NCBI GenBank assembly: GCA_041648665.1
Contig: JBAZOP010000024.1
Location: 1-38,614 of the forward strand
Source: a bacterium
Lineage (GTDB): Bacteria > UBA10199 > 2-02-FULL-44-16 > JAAZCA01
Length of the DNA: 38,614 nt
Direction of reading: 5' to 3'
Positions 38,253 through 38,614 of the stretch are shown here, in pieces. The position numbers and the translations under genes are program-made. The first letter of the stretch is position 1; every line of letters starts with the position of its first letter. The notes beneath the pieces are model-generated. The model did not search any database and was not told the origin of the DNA. It was given only the letters and a program-made list of their open reading frames with translations.

Positions 38253-38614
38253 GTGGCCTCCTTGGCGGGCTCATACGCGACAGCCTGCCGCGCGAGAGCA
38301 ATCAGGTCGATCGGGGCGGCGTCGTCGGCGGCGGCGCTGGCGGCGTTGGCGGCGGCGTCGGCGGCGTCGGCGGCGCTGGCGGCGTAGTAGGCGGCGTAGT
38401 AGGCGGCGCTGGCGGCGTAGTAGGCGGCGGCGTCGGCGGCGTCGGCGGCGCTGGCGGCGGCGCTGGCGGCGTCGTCGGCGGCGCTGGCGGCGGCGCTGGC
38501 GGCGTCGTCGGCGGCGCAGGCGGCGTCGTCGGCGGCGGATCTCGATCGGTCCTCCTTCGATAGCCACTTATCCGCCCAGGCGTTCCAGCGCGCGTCTAGA
38601 CAGCGCCGTTTAGC
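38249..38614 (-). CDS. Ala-rich repeat protein, C-terminal part, cut by window edge
   Basis: The frame is open to base 38614; 121 residues are visible. Reading inwards from the edge: CLDARWNAWADKWLSKEDRS, then about 75 residues of Ala with Ser, Asp, Tyr or Asn in AAS/AAD/AYY units, then PIDLIALARQAAVAYEPAKEAT. WxAWADxWLSxxDRS followed by an Ala tract and an IDLIALAR end is familiar from the C-terminal half of the phage family whose N-terminus is seen at 1-108. The exact in-frame match to that gene's edge supports one gene split by the ends of the window. Confidence 0.75.
   Translation of the reverse strand, partial: AKRRCLDARWNAWADKWLSKEDRSRSAADDAACAADDAASAAASAADDAASAAASAADAADAAAYYAASAAYYAAYYAASAADAADAAANAASAAADDAAPIDLIALARQAVAYEPAKEAT
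38315..38536. repeat. GGC-type triplet tract near the right edge
   Basis: About 220 bp of GGC triplets with GTC, GCT, GTA and GTT interspersed, similar to the tract at 4051-4259 but not identical in order. Several 30-40 bp blocks recur (for example GGCGCTGGCGGCGGCGCTGG twice). It encodes the Ala-rich segment of the truncated gene. Confidence 0.85.

Noticed and set aside
1..38614. tRNA genes, integrase, attachment sites, terminal direct repeats
   Set aside because: Reading both strands by eye I found no cloverleaf, no tyrosine or serine recombinase motifs and no obvious identical sequence at the two window ends beyond the shared gene-end/RBS string near 107-126 and 38251-38270, which is explained by two similar gene endings.

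Overview
The window looks like the complete, or nearly complete, genome of a GC-rich tailed dsDNA bacteriophage with podovirus-like architecture. It has terminase, portal, scaffold, coat, neck adaptor, a large nozzle-like tail protein, three long Ala/Gln/Gly-rich candidate internal (ejection) proteins and fibre proteins. I see no tape measure, tail tube or sheath gene. I also see no integrase, tRNA, DNA polymerase or RNA polymerase gene, so the phage probably uses host replication and transcription. The host cannot be named; a possible lipoprotein in the lysis block hints at a Gram-negative.

Layout. (1) 1-5101, minus strand: an early/accessory operon with mostly 4-bp stop/start overlaps. It holds a Tad2-like (DUF2829) anti-Thoeris protein, a RecB-type PD-(D/E)XK exonuclease, a free-standing HNH-type protein and several small zinc-finger-like or coiled-coil proteins. 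(2) 5102-5222: divergent control region with a good minus-strand sigma70-type promoter overlapping a 15-bp palindrome. (3) 5223-10812, plus strand: a Cro/CI-like regulator, zinc-ribbon proteins, a VRR-NUC nuclease, a 400-bp array of degenerate GGNNN pentamers, a replication-initiator-like gene containing 12-bp iterons (candidate origin), a RyR-domain protein and a HTH protein that may be the small terminase. (4) 10809-18824: GNAT, large terminase, portal, scaffold, major capsid protein and neck genes. (5) 18824-32918: tail nozzle, ejection proteins (one with an S74-type self-cleaving C-terminus) and fibres with extensive repeats. (6) 32921-35445: one inverted moron-like gene, then a holin/lysis block ending in a possible NlpC/P60- or CHAP-like lysin. 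(7) 35468-38614, minus strand: accessory genes. The two genes nearest the convergence point have their own strong promoter, apparently leaderless.

The gene cut by the left edge (reading off base 1) and the gene cut by the right edge (entering at base 38614) are in the same frame. Their ends look like the N- and C-terminal parts of one phage protein. The window is therefore probably a circular or circularly permuted map opened inside one gene, possibly with a short stretch missing. On a circle the early minus operon would run from the promoter at about 5.1 kb through the junction to about 36.1 kb.
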